From Pseudomonas saxonica (GTDB taxonomy: Bacteria; Pseudomonadota; Gammaproteobacteria; Pseudomonadales; Pseudomonadaceae): a DNA stretch of 64,000 bases. The notes below the pieces were generated by a model. It was not told the DNA's origin and made no database searches. It saw only the letters and a list, made by a program, of their open reading frames with translations. Positions 9,541 through 23,524 of the stretch are shown piece by piece. The stretch spans positions 62,001 through 126,000 of the forward strand of contig NZ_VFIO01000003.1 of NCBI RefSeq assembly GCF_007858365.1, given 5' to 3'. How positions within the stretch are numbered: position 1 is the stretch's first letter; each line of letters starts with the position of its first letter. The position numbers and the translations under genes are program-made.

Positions 9541-10887
9541 TCAATTGATCTGAAATGGATAAACCGAACCCAGGTTAAGGATATGCGTCAGTTCATCCAG
9601 CGCCGTACGGCATTCGATCAACAACTGCGGGTCGGCCAAATCGTTTTCGCGCAAGGCGTCACGGTAATGCTTGCTCACCCACTGAGTCAGTGTTTCGTAC
9701 AGCGCTGGCGTCATGATAACGCCCGGATTGACCGCCGACAGTTCCTTTTCATTTAACGCTACCCGCAGACGCAGGCAGGCTGGGCCACCGCCGTTCTGCA
9801 TGCTCTGCTTGAGGTCAAATACCTTGACCTCGGCAATCGGCCCCGCCGACGCGATCAGTCCTTGCAGATACTGCCAGACACGCGGGTTGGCACGACACTC
9901 TTCGGGAACAATCAGTAACATTGAGCCGTTAGCACGGGTCAGTAACTGACTATTGAACAAGTAGGAGCGCACCGCATCCTCAACCGCGACCTGGTCACGA
10001 GGCACGCTGATTGACTGGAAGTTGGCGCCACGTGCCGCCAATTTGCCGTGCAGTTCAGCGAGCGTTTGCTCGGTATTCAAAAAAGCATCCTGGTGATGAA
10101 ACAACAACTCACCATTGCCCACCGCGATCACGTCGTTATGGAACACGCCCTGATCGATCACCGCCGGGTTTTGCTGGGCAAATACTACGCCCTCGTCACT
10201 CAGGCCATGCAGCCGTGCCACTGCTTGAGACGCCTCAAGTGTCTGGCGCGCCGGATACTTCTGGGGCGCCGGGTAGCGACTGTCGAACGCGCTGCGCCCG
10301 TATACAAAAAACTCAACGCCTGCCTCACCATAATCACGACAGAAACGCGTGTGGTTGGCAGCCCCCTCATCGCCAAACTGAGCCACCGCCGGTAAAGCGG
10401 CGTGGTGGGCAAAATGGTCTTGATCGGCAAACATCGCGCCGAGCACACGGCTAGTGGTCGGGTGCTCGATGCTGCGGTGAAACTTGCAGTTCAAGTTGGC
10501 CGCTGTGAAATGCACGCGACCATCGGCCGTGTCTGCACTGGGGCTGACCGTCGCCGCATTGGCTACCCACATGCTGGATGCCGAGCAACTGGCGACCAGC
10601 AAGGGCATGGCCTCTTTGGCCGCCCGCTCAATTACCTGAGCATCGGAACCGCCAAAACCCACACTGCGCAAAGCTGCCACATCCGGCCTTTCCTGGGGTG
10701 CCAATACCCCCTGAACAAATCCCATGTCCATCAGCGCTTTCATCTTTTCCAGGCCTTGCAGCGCGGCTTCCTTGGGGTTCGAAGCCTGCTGACTGTTGCT
10801 CTGGGACGCGACGTTGCCGAACGACAAGCCACCATAGTTATGGGTCGGCCCCACTAAACCGTCAAAATTGACTTCAAAGGACTTCAT
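9541..10887 (-). CDS. astB: N-succinylarginine dihydrolase
   Basis: Second step of the AST pathway: converts N2-succinylarginine to N2-succinylornithine, two ammonia and CO2. Its 448 residues match the family length. It starts [20 protein letters not shown], a family signature, and contains the active-site cysteine segment [14 protein letters not shown] in the C-terminal quarter. It belongs to the amidinotransferase-like fold. It is preceded by astD across a 149-base gap that carries an inverted repeat (10940-11026), so the upstream and downstream parts of the operon could differ in mRNA level. Confidence 0.97.
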   Translation of the reverse strand: MKSFEVNFDGLVGPTHNYGGLSFGNVASQSNSQQASNPKEAALQGLEKMKALMDMGFVQGVLAPQERPDVAALRSVGFGGSDAQVIERAAKEAMPLLVASCSASSMWVANAATVSPSADTADGRVHFTAANLNCKFHRSIEHPTTSRVLGAMFADQDHFAHHAALPAVAQFGDEGAANHTRFCRDYGEAGVEFFVYGRSAFDSRYPAPQKYPARQTLEASQAVARLHGLSDEGVVFAQQNPAVIDQGVFHNDVIAVGNGELLFHHQDAFLNTEQTLAELHGKLAARGANFQSISVPRDQVAVEDAVRSYLFNSQLLTRANGSMLLIVPEECRANPRVWQYLQGLIASAGPIAEVKVFDLKQSMQNGGGPACLRLRVALNEKELSAVNPGVIMTPALYETLTQWVSKHYRDALRENDLADPQLLIECRTALDELTHILNLGSVYPFQIN

Positions 10888-10939
10888 CAGCGAGGCTCCA
10901 ACAAACTGTTGTAAAAAAAGACGCTACAAGAATATTTCT

Positions 10940-11026
10940 GTAGTCGCTGCCGAGGGCTGCCAAGAGGCTTGTGTGGCTCTCAAAACGAGTGGCTTCGCCG
11001 CCCTCGCAGCCTTCGGCAGCGGCTAC
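10940..11026. repeat. Intergenic inverted-repeat element (87 bp)
   Basis: Two 21-base arms, 10940-10960 and 11006-11026 (GTAG-CGCTGCCGA-GGCTGC type), are inverted copies with two mismatches, both of which still allow G:U pairing in RNA. The element fills most of the astD-astB gap. It resembles short intergenic repeats common in fluorescent Pseudomonas genomes (recognised from memory, not searched). Confidence 0.75.
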
Positions 11027-11036
11027 ATGGCTCTTG

Positions 11037-13540
<2,504 letters not shown>

Positions 13541-13595
13541 GCTATCTCCTCAAACAGGGTCCGCTGACGAACCCCGTGAAAATCGCTCAAAGGCT

Positions 13596-14615
13596 TTAAA
13601 CGGCGACGACTCGTACGCTGGCGCCTTCACCAACGCCCAACGCTTCGGCCGCTTCCAGATCTAGCGTGACCGGCTTGCCCGGTGCCCAATCAAGTTCCAG
13701 CAACACCGCGCGGTAATCCTGCAACTGGGCATTGGCGACCAGATACTGGCGCCCTCCCCCAGTGCTCAGCTCACCGATTCTGACAGGCACTACACGGCTT
13801 TGAGCGATCGAACGAATACCCGACACCCGCGCATGCAAAGTGGGGCCGCCGTCAAAGATATCGATGTAGTGATCTGTCTCGAAGCCTTCACGCATCAGGA
13901 TGTCGAAGGTGATCTGCGCACGCGGATGAACCTGACCCATTGCCTCTTGGGCAGTGTCGGGCAATAACGGCACATAGATCGGGTAGTGGGGCATCAGCTC
14001 AGCCAGGAACGTGCGGCTCTTCAGCCCACACAGGCGCTCGGCGGCTGCGTAATTCAAATCGAAAAAGTTGCGCCCAATGGCGTCCCAGAACGGTGAGTCA
14101 CCGTTTTCATCGCTGTAACCGACTATCTCGGTCACCACCGAATCGGCAAAACGCTCAGGATGATTAGCGACAAACAACAGTCGGCCACGGGAGTTAAGTT
14201 CAGCCCACGCAGACCCCACCAATTCAGGCACGACATAAAAACTGGTCAACAGACTATTGCCTGTCAGGTCATGGCACTGGGACAAGACATGAATCTTGTT
14301 GTGAATTTTCAACTCGCGGGAGGCATGCACGAAGGTTTCGTTGCGAAAACTGTAGAACGGCTCCGAATACCCCGCCGACGCAACGATGGCCGAACACCCC
14401 GCCAACTTTCCGGTGGCGCTGTCTTCAAGCACAAAAAAGTAACTCTCTTCGCCGTTAAAGCTGACTTCAGCGGCAAACGAGGTTTCGGACGCTGCGATCT
14501 TGTCGCGCAAGCGGCCTACATCGTCGGGCAATGAAGTGACACCAATCGGGCTGTCCGCAGCCAGACGCTGTACTTCGTCCAGGTCAGCCATTTGCGCGGG
14601 GCGCATCACCAGCAT
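13596..14615 (-). CDS. aruF: Arginine N-succinyltransferase, alpha subunit (AruF)
   Basis: The first of two paralogous AstA-type subunits (339 residues), starting MLVMRPAQMADLDEVQRLAADSPIGVTSLP. The two-subunit enzyme succinylates the alpha-amino group of arginine or ornithine. It lies 55 bases before aruG and 123 bases after aruC in the same leftward operon. The ATG at 14615 has an AAGGAG-like sequence close upstream. Naming alpha or beta follows the operon order known in P. aeruginosa. Confidence 0.95.
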   Translation of the reverse strand: MLVMRPAQMADLDEVQRLAADSPIGVTSLPDDVGRLRDKIAASETSFAAEVSFNGEESYFFVLEDSATGKLAGCSAIVASAGYSEPFYSFRNETFVHASRELKIHNKIHVLSQCHDLTGNSLLTSFYVVPELVGSAWAELNSRGRLLFVANHPERFADSVVTEIVGYSDENGDSPFWDAIGRNFFDLNYAAAERLCGLKSRTFLAELMPHYPIYVPLLPDTAQEAMGQVHPRAQITFDILMREGFETDHYIDIFDGGPTLHARVSGIRSIAQSRVVPVRIGELSTGGGRQYLVANAQLQDYRAVLLELDWAPGKPVTLDLEAAEALGVGEGASVRVVAV

Positions 14616-14738
14616 GGTGTCACTCCTTAATCAAAAAAATAAAAGGGGGGGAAAGTTGAGCCTGCGTACGCAGAGCACGGCGCACAGGCTCGTCACATAA
14701 AAAATCGACGCCCGATCTCTCAAGCGTCGAGGTCACAC

Positions 14739-16427
<1,689 letters not shown>

Positions 16428-19400
16428 ATGAACACGCCACACTCTGTCATTGCCAACCCGGCCAACCCTATCCAAAAATTTGCCCACTTCAACCTTATTA
16501 AAAATGCGCTCCCCTCCTGGGCACTATCATTACCCTCACACACTTTAAGCGATTTAAAAAAAACCAACCCAACACTCCATACCTCATTGAAAAATATTAC
16601 TTCCACGCAAAATAACGACTTCAAAAAAGTACTGCATCAGCGCCAGATTGCCCATCAGAACCTCGAAGCAGAACTGACCAACAGTCTGGACGTACTCGCG
16701 TTTGCCGAACCTTTGCTCAAGCAATATATCCAGGCTGACTACGGGCTTGATTTGAATGTGAATGATATTTTTATCAACCTGTATGTGGCCCCTACCCTGC
16801 CCATCGTTGGTGTTCCCGACAGCGGCGCCCACACTTGGCGGGTCTCGCTACTTCAAGCGGCCCTGCACAATTTCGAACTCGCTGAAAGCTTGCCCAATGC
16901 CTACCTACCCGAATCAGGGTTTATCAGCCGTCCGGATGAGCTGGGGCGCTTTGCGGCACGCGATGATATAACCCAAAAAATGCCCGTCTCCGGGTTTATC
17001 CTTTTATGCCGCACACTCGACCTTGGGGCGCGTTACAAGGCTTACCTCAAAGAACTGTTAGGGCTTAATGATCGAGCTAAACAATTACGGCTTAAACAAA
17101 AAATACGCGATAGCCATATTGCAAACCTGAAGGCCGATTTGGCGCATGGATTTCTGACACAGCAGACTGCGACTACCACCCATGCCTCCCTAACGGCTTT
17201 TATTTCGAACCTGAACCAGGACTGGAAAACCTATACTTTTTCTTTATTTTCGATGGCTGTAGACGGGGTACTTATTTTTATACCCGACCATCAGCGGTCC
17301 ATTGTGGTGTCGATACCCAATGACCCCCTGCATCCGATCAAGGAGTATGTGTCGATTGGCAGTTTTATCGAGCACCTGACAACCCGCTTGAAGTCTGTGG
17401 CCTACCAGCAATTTATTAGCCGACTCGTGGATCACGCTCAATTGGCTGCGTTTTTTTCGGCACTCAAATACACCTACTTCAACGTGATCATCGACAAACC
17501 GAACGCCCCTGATGTTGCGCTACGAGATTTTGGCTTCGTCGAAGAGCTCGTCCCGATCAGTGATCCATCACTGGCGTATTCAACGTCCCGCGTGGTGGAC
17601 GATGTATGGGAAACCCTTTACAGCAAAAAGCTGGCGAAAATATTCACGGATGCCAAAACACTGGCCGTTTCGACTGATGCCGAAGACCGCAAAACCCGGC
17701 AAGACCGATGGGACCGCATTAAGCGGATTGGTACGGCGCTGTTCAATGCTGCCCTGTTTGTGGTCGCACCTTTTGTCCCCGTCATTGGCGAAATAATGCT
17801 GCTGCAAATGGCTTATCAATTACTGGATGACGTTTATGAAGGCGTTCACGACTGGGTAGAGGGCAAAGCGCTCGAAGCCTATGAACATATGTTTTCAATA
17901 CTGGAAAGCGCCGTCCAAATTGGGCTGTTCGCGGTGGGCGCTAAAATAATCGGCGACCTGCTGCCCAAATCCTCCACGTTCGTGCAACACCTGAAACCTG
18001 TTCAAAGCAACGACGGCGTTACCCGCTTATGGCATGCGGATCTCAAACCTTATGAACATCCCACCCGACCACCCGCCACTCTGCAACCCAACAGCAAGGG
18101 ACTGCATCGTTACAACGATTCAGAGTTCTTAACCGTCGACAACACCACCTATCAAGTGCAAGAAGGTGGCCGCCCTCCCCAGTACCGAATAAAACATCCT
18201 GTACGACCCCAGACTTACTCCCCTCGGCTGAGGCATAACGGTAGCGGAGCGTGGTTGAGAGAAACGGAAACGCCTCTGCAGTGGACTGATGCGCAACTTT
18301 TCAGACGCCTTGGCCCGTCATATGCCGAGTTTTCCGAAGAAGAAGCTGCCAATATTTTAGCCATTTCCCGCACGGATACTGCCGTCTTGCGCAGCATCCA
18401 CGACAACGCCCTTCCTGCTCCGGCCCAATTGGCCGATACCGTGCAGCGCTTCAAAATCGATAAAGACATTGAACAGTTTATTGCCCAAATGGAAAGCCCG
18501 GACCGGGCCGTACGCCTCAATGCTGACCCCTACACTCAATTACAACTGCTCATCGACAATGAGCACTGGTCAGCATCCAAAGGTTTAAGGGTACTGGATC
18601 AAGAGGGGTGGGTGATTGTTCAATACCCTCCGGATACTGCAAGCGCCTCTTACGTCCACATCTTTGAATCGCAAATCAAGGAAGGCGAATTACTGAGCAC
18701 CGTGCTTGAGGAGCTGAACGAATCAGAGAGCCGTCTATTACTGGGAGAAAGCCCAGCTTTCGGTGATGAGCTGCCCAACCTTCAGGTCAAAATTGACAAG
18801 CTCTGCAGCAACTTGGCGCGTGAGGCTCGCCGCAAGCGGGTACAGCTGTTCAATTCGCGCTACACCACTGTGCAGTTGCGCGGCACTGCGCAATCAGCAC
18901 TATTGCAAAAAGCCTTCCCGGGCCTTTCCAGTACTGCGGCACACGAACTGATCTGGCACGCCCGGGGCGATGAGGTATTGGAACTGCTCAATCACAAAAC
19001 CATTCCCATACGCCTGCAAGAAGAAGCGCGGTGGCAGGTCATGGAGTCCAGAGTCTGCCGGGCCTATGAAGGTTTGTACCTGGATTGCGTCAACGATCCT
19101 GACAGTGAGTGGCTGACCCTTAAAACGATTGAGACCCTGCCCGGCTGGTCCAAAGCCGTGCGCCTTGAGATCCGCGACGAGGACTTTGAAGGCCCGTTGC
19201 TTAATAGCCTTGGCGACGAAGCCGCGCCGATTCGCAAGGTGTTGATCAAGTCCGGAAACCTTTACCGCGCGCGCGACAATCTCAACCTTGAACTGCACGG
19301 CCCGGACGATTTATACAGCGCCCTGCTGCACGCCTTGCCCGACCAGGAACGCAATGAACTGGGCTTTCCCCATGTAGGTCTTGGCAGCGAGCTAAAAAGC

Positions 19401-20528
19401 GCAGTACGCAAGCAGCCCTTATTGCCACGCCTGCCCGTCAGGCTGTATCTGGAGCAGCCGCCGGTTGCGCAAGACTTCAAATCGGCAATGCAACTGGCAC
19501 ATGGCCGTGCCAGTTATCCTCTGCTGGGGGCTGATGCGCCGCAACGTCCCTTTTCAAACATAGAGCGCCAAGTGCAACAGCTCTACCCCAGCCTCAACGC
19601 TCGAGAAAGAGCACGCGTCATGGCCAGCTTTCCCGCTACTGAAGAACTGGCTCAACCGGTGCTTGACGGTTTACGTACTGAGTTGCAAGCGTTGCGCGAT
19701 GATCTGGAACTCTGGACGCTCAATGCCCCTTCAGTGAACCAGCGAACAGGCGAGATGATCTCGCCCAATTCAAGAGTGGCAAGCGTTCAAGACCGGCGGG
19801 CATTTAGCAGGGAGCTAGAAAGATGCTGGCGCCGGCAAACGGCCTTTGACAACCATTACGCAGACCCGAACCGCGATGGCTTCGAACTCACGGTTGTACG
19901 GACGATCGTGGAAGATATGCCGCAGATCAGTGCCGACTTCAATCACGTCACTTATCTGTCTTTGAGCGGATTGGGGCCGGTGGTCGGGGTAAACGAGTTT
20001 CTTCTACGCTTCCCCAGATTGCGTGTGTTGCAGCTTCAGGGCTTTGAACTCGATCTTCTGCCTGAGGCTATTTTTTCGATGCCGGACCTGACGGAGTTAC
20101 GCCTGGAGGGCAGCGCGATTACCTTGACGCCCGAAAGCGCAGCAGGCCTGGCCGGGCTTGAGCACCTGGAATACATCGATCTGGACCATAACCCACTCAT
20201 TATCACGCCTGACTTCAGCAACATGCCCAACCTGAGCACGCTGCATTTACGCAATACGGAGATAAGCGAGTTCCCGAGCTCGCTGCTTGGCCTGTCCGAG
20301 CTGGAAGTCATCGACTTGAGCGAGAACCTGATCAGAGAGTTGCCGGACGATCTTTTCATTGCCCCGACCTACATCACCGAGGCGCTCGACCTGGAAGACA
20401 ACCCCCTCTCACATGAGAGCCTGGGTCGTGTTCGCGACTACTTCAATCAAACCGGCATTGACATGAGTGTCGAGCTTGAGGCTCCGCCTGGTGAAGAGCC
20501 TGTCGTCATTAGCGATGCAGAGGAGTAA
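16428..20528 (+). CDS. Large leucine-rich-repeat, toxin/effector-like protein lacking an NEL domain
   Basis: A 1366-residue protein with no signal peptide. The N-terminal two thirds resemble the DUF6543/dermonecrotic-toxin-type region of large Pseudomonas proteins (recognised by eye). Markers are a hydrophobic helical hairpin at about residues 430-515 (LFNAALFVVAPFVPVIGE, then ESAVQIGLFAVGAKIIG) and the YQLLDDVYEGVHDWVEG signature between them. Residues about 1165-1340 are leucine-rich repeats with LxxLxLxxN/T spacing (LRVLQLQGFELDLLPEAIF, LTELRLEGSAIT, LEVIDLSENLIRELPDDL). Relatives often continue into a NEL-type E3 ubiquitin ligase domain; this protein stops about 25 residues after the repeats with an acidic tail. 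No strong Shine-Dalgarno precedes the ATG. The 5' end is AT-rich compared with neighbours, suggesting transfer. Function is inferred, not shown. Confidence 0.75.
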   Translation: MNTPHSVIANPANPIQKFAHFNLIKNALPSWALSLPSHTLSDLKKTNPTLHTSLKNITSTQNNDFKKVLHQRQIAHQNLEAELTNSLDVLAFAEPLLKQYIQADYGLDLNVNDIFINLYVAPTLPIVGVPDSGAHTWRVSLLQAALHNFELAESLPNAYLPESGFISRPDELGRFAARDDITQKMPVSGFILLCRTLDLGARYKAYLKELLGLNDRAKQLRLKQKIRDSHIANLKADLAHGFLTQQTATTTHASLTAFISNLNQDWKTYTFSLFSMAVDGVLIFIPDHQRSIVVSIPNDPLHPIKEYVSIGSFIEHLTTRLKSVAYQQFISRLVDHAQLAAFFSALKYTYFNVIIDKPNAPDVALRDFGFVEELVPISDPSLAYSTSRVVDDVWETLYSKKLAKIFTDAKTLAVSTDAEDRKTRQDRWDRIKRIGTALFNAALFVVAPFVPVIGEIMLLQMAYQLLDDVYEGVHDWVEGKALEAYEHMFSILESAVQIGLFAVGAKIIGDLLPKSSTFVQHLKPVQSNDGVTRLWHADLKPYEHPTRPPATLQPNSKGLHRYNDSEFLTVDNTTYQVQEGGRPPQYRIKHPVRPQTYSPRLRHNGSGAWLRETETPLQWTDAQLFRRLGPSYAEFSEEEAANILAISRTDTAVLRSIHDNALPAPAQLADTVQRFKIDKDIEQFIAQMESPDRAVRLNADPYTQLQLLIDNEHWSASKGLRVLDQEGWVIVQYPPDTASASYVHIFESQIKEGELLSTVLEELNESESRLLLGESPAFGDELPNLQVKIDKLCSNLAREARRKRVQLFNSRYTTVQLRGTAQSALLQKAFPGLSSTAAHELIWHARGDEVLELLNHKTIPIRLQEEARWQVMESRVCRAYEGLYLDCVNDPDSEWLTLKTIETLPGWSKAVRLEIRDEDFEGPLLNSLGDEAAPIRKVLIKSGNLYRARDNLNLELHGPDDLYSALLHALPDQERNELGFPHVGLGSELKSAVRKQPLLPRLPVRLYLEQPPVAQDFKSAMQLAHGRASYPLLGADAPQRPFSNIERQVQQLYPSLNARERARVMASFPATEELAQPVLDGLRTELQALRDDLELWTLNAPSVNQRTGEMISPNSRVASVQDRRAFSRELERCWRRQTAFDNHYADPNRDGFELTVVRTIVEDMPQISADFNHVTYLSLSGLGPVVGVNEFLLRFPRLRVLQLQGFELDLLPEAIFSMPDLTELRLEGSAITLTPESAAGLAGLEHLEYIDLDHNPLIITPDFSNMPNLSTLHLRNTEISEFPSSLLGLSELEVIDLSENLIRELPDDLFIAPTYITEALDLEDNPLSHESLGRVRDYFNQTGIDMSVELEAPPGEEPVVISDAEE

Positions 20529-20531
20529 CCA

Positions 20532-21512
20532 TCAACCGCGCTCGGCGGGCGCCGAGGACAATTCGAAAGGGCTGCTGCTGCGCCGCTGATTGCGATCTTC
20601 TCGAGGCGTGGCGCCAAAGAAGTTGCGGTAAGCGCTGGAGAAATGCGGCCCTGACGAAAAACCGCAGGACAGGCCGATCTGAATGATCGACTTGCTGGTT
20701 TGCATCAGCATTTGCCGGGCCTTGTTCAGACGCAGTTCCAGATAATACTGACTCGGCACACGATTGAGGTACTGCTTGAAAATACGCTCCAACTGCCGGC
20801 GAGATACGCACACATGCTGGGCGATTTCATCGGTAGTCAGCGGTTCTTCGATGTTGGCTTCCATCAGCAATACCGCTTGGGTCAGCTTGGGGTGGCTGGA
20901 GCCCAGACGATTTTGCAGCGGAATACGCTGACGCTCACCGCCTTCGCGAATTCGCTCCACCACCAGCTCTTCGGACACGGCACCGGCAAGCTCTGCACCG
21001 TGGTCACGGGCTAAAACAGCCAGTAGCAGATCCAGCACCGACAACCCACCGCATGCGCTCAAGCGGTCGCGATCCCAGTCAAATAAATGGCTGGTGGCGA
21101 TCACCTTGGGAAAGCGCTCGGCGAAGTCATCCTGCCAACGCCAATGCACTGCCGCACGATAACCATCGAGCAACCCCAATTGCGCCAGTGGGTAAACCCC
21201 GGCAGACAGCCCTCCGATCACACATCCGGCACGTACCAATTGCTTGAGTGCGCTGCTCAAGGCCGGAGCGATGGCGATTGGCGGCTCATCCGCCAGCAAA
21301 AACAGCTTTTGGTAACCTTCAAGCTTGCCAGCCCAAGGCTCGCCGGGCAGTTGCCAGGCGCCCTCGGCGGGAGCCTCAGCCTGCAAAAACGACAATTCAT
21401 AAACGACTTCGGGATGCACGCGCTGAGCAACACGCAAGGCTTCCTCAGCCAGCGCCAGAGTCAAGGCTTTGGTGCTGGGCCAAATGAGAAAACCAATTCG
21501 ATGGGCGGTCAT
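20532..21512 (-). CDS. argR: Arginine-responsive AraC-family regulator ArgR
   Basis: Transcription factor of 326 residues with an N-terminal class I glutamine-amidotransferase-like (DJ-1/PfpI) ligand domain (residues 1-about 175, with VIGGLSAGVYPLAQLGLL) and a C-terminal AraC double helix-turn-helix (about 210-305, with EIAQHVCVSRRQLERIF and IGLSCGFSSGPHFSSAYRNFFG). In Pseudomonas, ArgR activates aru and aot and represses arginine biosynthesis in response to arginine. This is unrelated in fold to the enterobacterial ArgR. It is last in the aotJQMOP-argR operon. The convergent LRR gene ends only 3 bases from its stop codon. Confidence 0.95.
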   Translation of the reverse strand: MTAHRIGFLIWPSTKALTLALAEEALRVAQRVHPEVVYELSFLQAEAPAEGAWQLPGEPWAGKLEGYQKLFLLADEPPIAIAPALSSALKQLVRAGCVIGGLSAGVYPLAQLGLLDGYRAAVHWRWQDDFAERFPKVIATSHLFDWDRDRLSACGGLSVLDLLLAVLARDHGAELAGAVSEELVVERIREGGERQRIPLQNRLGSSHPKLTQAVLLMEANIEEPLTTDEIAQHVCVSRRQLERIFKQYLNRVPSQYYLELRLNKARQMLMQTSKSIIQIGLSCGFSSGPHFSSAYRNFFGATPREDRNQRRSSSPFELSSAPAERG

Positions 21513-21620
21513 AGCGTGCTATCCGGAACGAAAACAGGATTAAAAACAAAGGCGCCAGGCATGTTTCGCGCGAAACGAAGCATGCCCTATATGAGTGCAT
21601 AGCGGCAGTCTTAAAATTAA

Positions 21621-22385
21621 CTACTTCAAGCTGCCCGACAGAAACTGCTGCAAACGCTCGCATTGCGGATTAACCAGCACTTCGCGCGGGTTGCCGCTTT
21701 CTTCAACGATACCTTTGTGCAGGAACACCAACTGGTTAGACACTTCACGGGCAAAGCCCATTTCGTGGGTAACCACCACCATGGTGCGGCCCTCCAGCGC
21801 CAGATCCTGCATGACCTTCAGTACATCACCTACCAACTCAGGGTCGAGCGCTGATGTCGGCTCGTCAAACAGCATGACTTCAGGCTCCATTGCCAACGCC
21901 CGGGCGATGGCCACACGCTGCTGCTCACCCCCAGACATATGACCGGGGTAAGCGTCCTTGCGATGAGACACACCGACCTTGTTCAGGTAATGCTCGGCCT
22001 TTTCCCTCGCATCGGCTTTAGACATCCCCAACACATGCACGGGCGCTTCCATGATGTTTTCCAACGCGGTCATGTGCGACCACAGGTTGAAATGCTGGAA
22101 CACCATCGACAGGCGCGAACGCATGCGTTGCAGTTGCTTGGGATCAGCGGCCTTGAGCCCGCCGTCCTTGTTGGCGACCAGTTTGAGTTCTTCGCCATTG
22201 AGCAAGATCTTGCCAGCATGCGGCTGTTCAAGCAGGTTGATGCAGCGCAAAAAGGTACTTTTACCAGAACCGCTGGAACCAATAATGCTGATCACGTCGC
22301 CAGCTTTGGCAGCCAGTGAAACGCCTTTGAGCACTTCGTGAGCGCCATAGCGTTTATGCAGGTCTTGGACTTCAAGTTTGTACAT
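21621..22385 (-). CDS. aotP: Arginine/ornithine ABC transporter ATPase AotP
   Basis: Energises basic amino acid uptake with AotJ, AotQ and AotM. It has 254 residues from MYKLEVQDLHKRYG; the frame extends five codons further, but this start fits the family. Walker A GSSGSGKST, the Q-loop region, the signature MSGGEQQRVAIARAL and Walker B VMLFDEPTSALD are all present, as in the HisP/ArtP family. Between it and argR is a 108-base gap, consistent with the same transcript. Confidence 0.95.
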   Translation of the reverse strand: MYKLEVQDLHKRYGAHEVLKGVSLAAKAGDVISIIGSSGSGKSTFLRCINLLEQPHAGKILLNGEELKLVANKDGGLKAADPKQLQRMRSRLSMVFQHFNLWSHMTALENIMEAPVHVLGMSKADAREKAEHYLNKVGVSHRKDAYPGHMSGGEQQRVAIARALAMEPEVMLFDEPTSALDPELVGDVLKVMQDLALEGRTMVVVTHEMGFAREVSNQLVFLHKGIVEESGNPREVLVNPQCERLQQFLSGSLK

Positions 22386-22408
22386 GCTGTCGGTTCTCAC
22401 AAAAACAG

Positions 22409-23521
22409 TCAGTCGTTGAGCAAGCGCCCGTGACGCAAAGGCTCGCGCCCCGCCACTTTGGCCAGCCAGAAACCGGGTTGGGCATAACGCAGTCGCTCAA
22501 CGGCGAATAATACGCCGGCCGTACCTGCGCATACCGTACTGACCCGGTCGGATAAAGGATCAATCACTTCAAACACCGGCTCGCCGGCTTCTACCCAGGC
22601 GCCCGCCGGACGTAAAAAGCTCACCACACCAGGGTGCGGCGCAAACAGTAATTCAGTGCCCTCAAAGGGCATGCCTTCGCACGGTTCATGCTGCGCGCTC
22701 GGCCACTCGCCCGTGATCAGGCCTTGCTCAGCGAGAAACGCCAGAATGCCTTCGGCATACGCTTGTGCTTCCGCACGCCCGGTGTCGGACTGCCCGCCCA
22801 GCTCCAGGGTGGTAGCCATACACGCCAAAGGTATCTGTGCATCGCCAAACTGACGCTGCAATCTGAGCCATGGCAAAGAACACGCCTCATCAAAAGAACT
22901 GCCACCCGAATCTTCGGCCAGCAACCCGACACGCATATTTAAATGCCCAGCCAGCGAGCGCCATTTGGGCCAATGCTGGGGCAATGCATACATGTGCAGC
23001 GCAGCCTCGGCATCGCAATGCAGGTCCAGCACAATATCGGCATTGCAGGCATGACTCAGCAGCACTCGTTGCATCCCTTGCAATTGAGTGGTGGCCGCCG
23101 GCAACCCCGTCAGCACTTCAAGCATCGCCTGACGAATCATACGAATATTGGCATGCGGGTCATCACCCAAGCGCCCTGCCAGCTTCGCGGCCACAGGCTC
23201 ACTCAGCTCAACGAAGTCGCGGTTGAAGTTCTTGCCGCTGCCGCACTCGAAGCGCCCCTGATGATTCCCTTGCAACAGTTGTCCAAGGCCCAGAGGATTG
23301 GCCACTGGCACCAACTCGATCACACCGTTCAGGAAGCCTTGAGCCTCCAGTTCAGTGAGACGTTTTTTCAGCTCCCAAGCGCAACGCATGCCCGGCAGCT
23401 CGTCGGCATGCAAACTGGCCTGAATATAAGCCTTGCGTTCGCCAGCTCCGAAACGAAACACCGTGATCTGGCGCTCACTGCCCAAGCTGCTCCACGGCAA
23501 TACATGATCGATACGTTCCAT
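22409..23521 (-). CDS. aotO: AotO, AstE/aspartoacylase-family zinc hydrolase in the aot operon
   Basis: A 370-residue member of the succinylglutamate desuccinylase/aspartoacylase family. Putative zinc ligands are visible in HADELPGMRCAWEL (H and E) and in VLDLHCDAEAALH (H). A C-terminal beta domain (about 270-365) resembles a biotinyl/lipoyl-like barrel, common in this subfamily. It lies 3 bases after aotM and 23 bases before aotP, so it is tightly embedded in the transport operon. In P. aeruginosa the gene at this place is aotO, reported as not needed for transport; its substrate is unknown. An N-acylated arginine or ornithine derivative is a natural guess. Confidence 0.85.
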   Translation of the reverse strand: MERIDHVLPWSSLGSERQITVFRFGAGERKAYIQASLHADELPGMRCAWELKKRLTELEAQGFLNGVIELVPVANPLGLGQLLQGNHQGRFECGSGKNFNRDFVELSEPVAAKLAGRLGDDPHANIRMIRQAMLEVLTGLPAATTQLQGMQRVLLSHACNADIVLDLHCDAEAALHMYALPQHWPKWRSLAGHLNMRVGLLAEDSGGSSFDEACSLPWLRLQRQFGDAQIPLACMATTLELGGQSDTGRAEAQAYAEGILAFLAEQGLITGEWPSAQHEPCEGMPFEGTELLFAPHPGVVSFLRPAGAWVEAGEPVFEVIDPLSDRVSTVCAGTAGVLFAVERLRYAQPGFWLAKVAGREPLRHGRLLND

Positions 23522-23524
23522 GGG

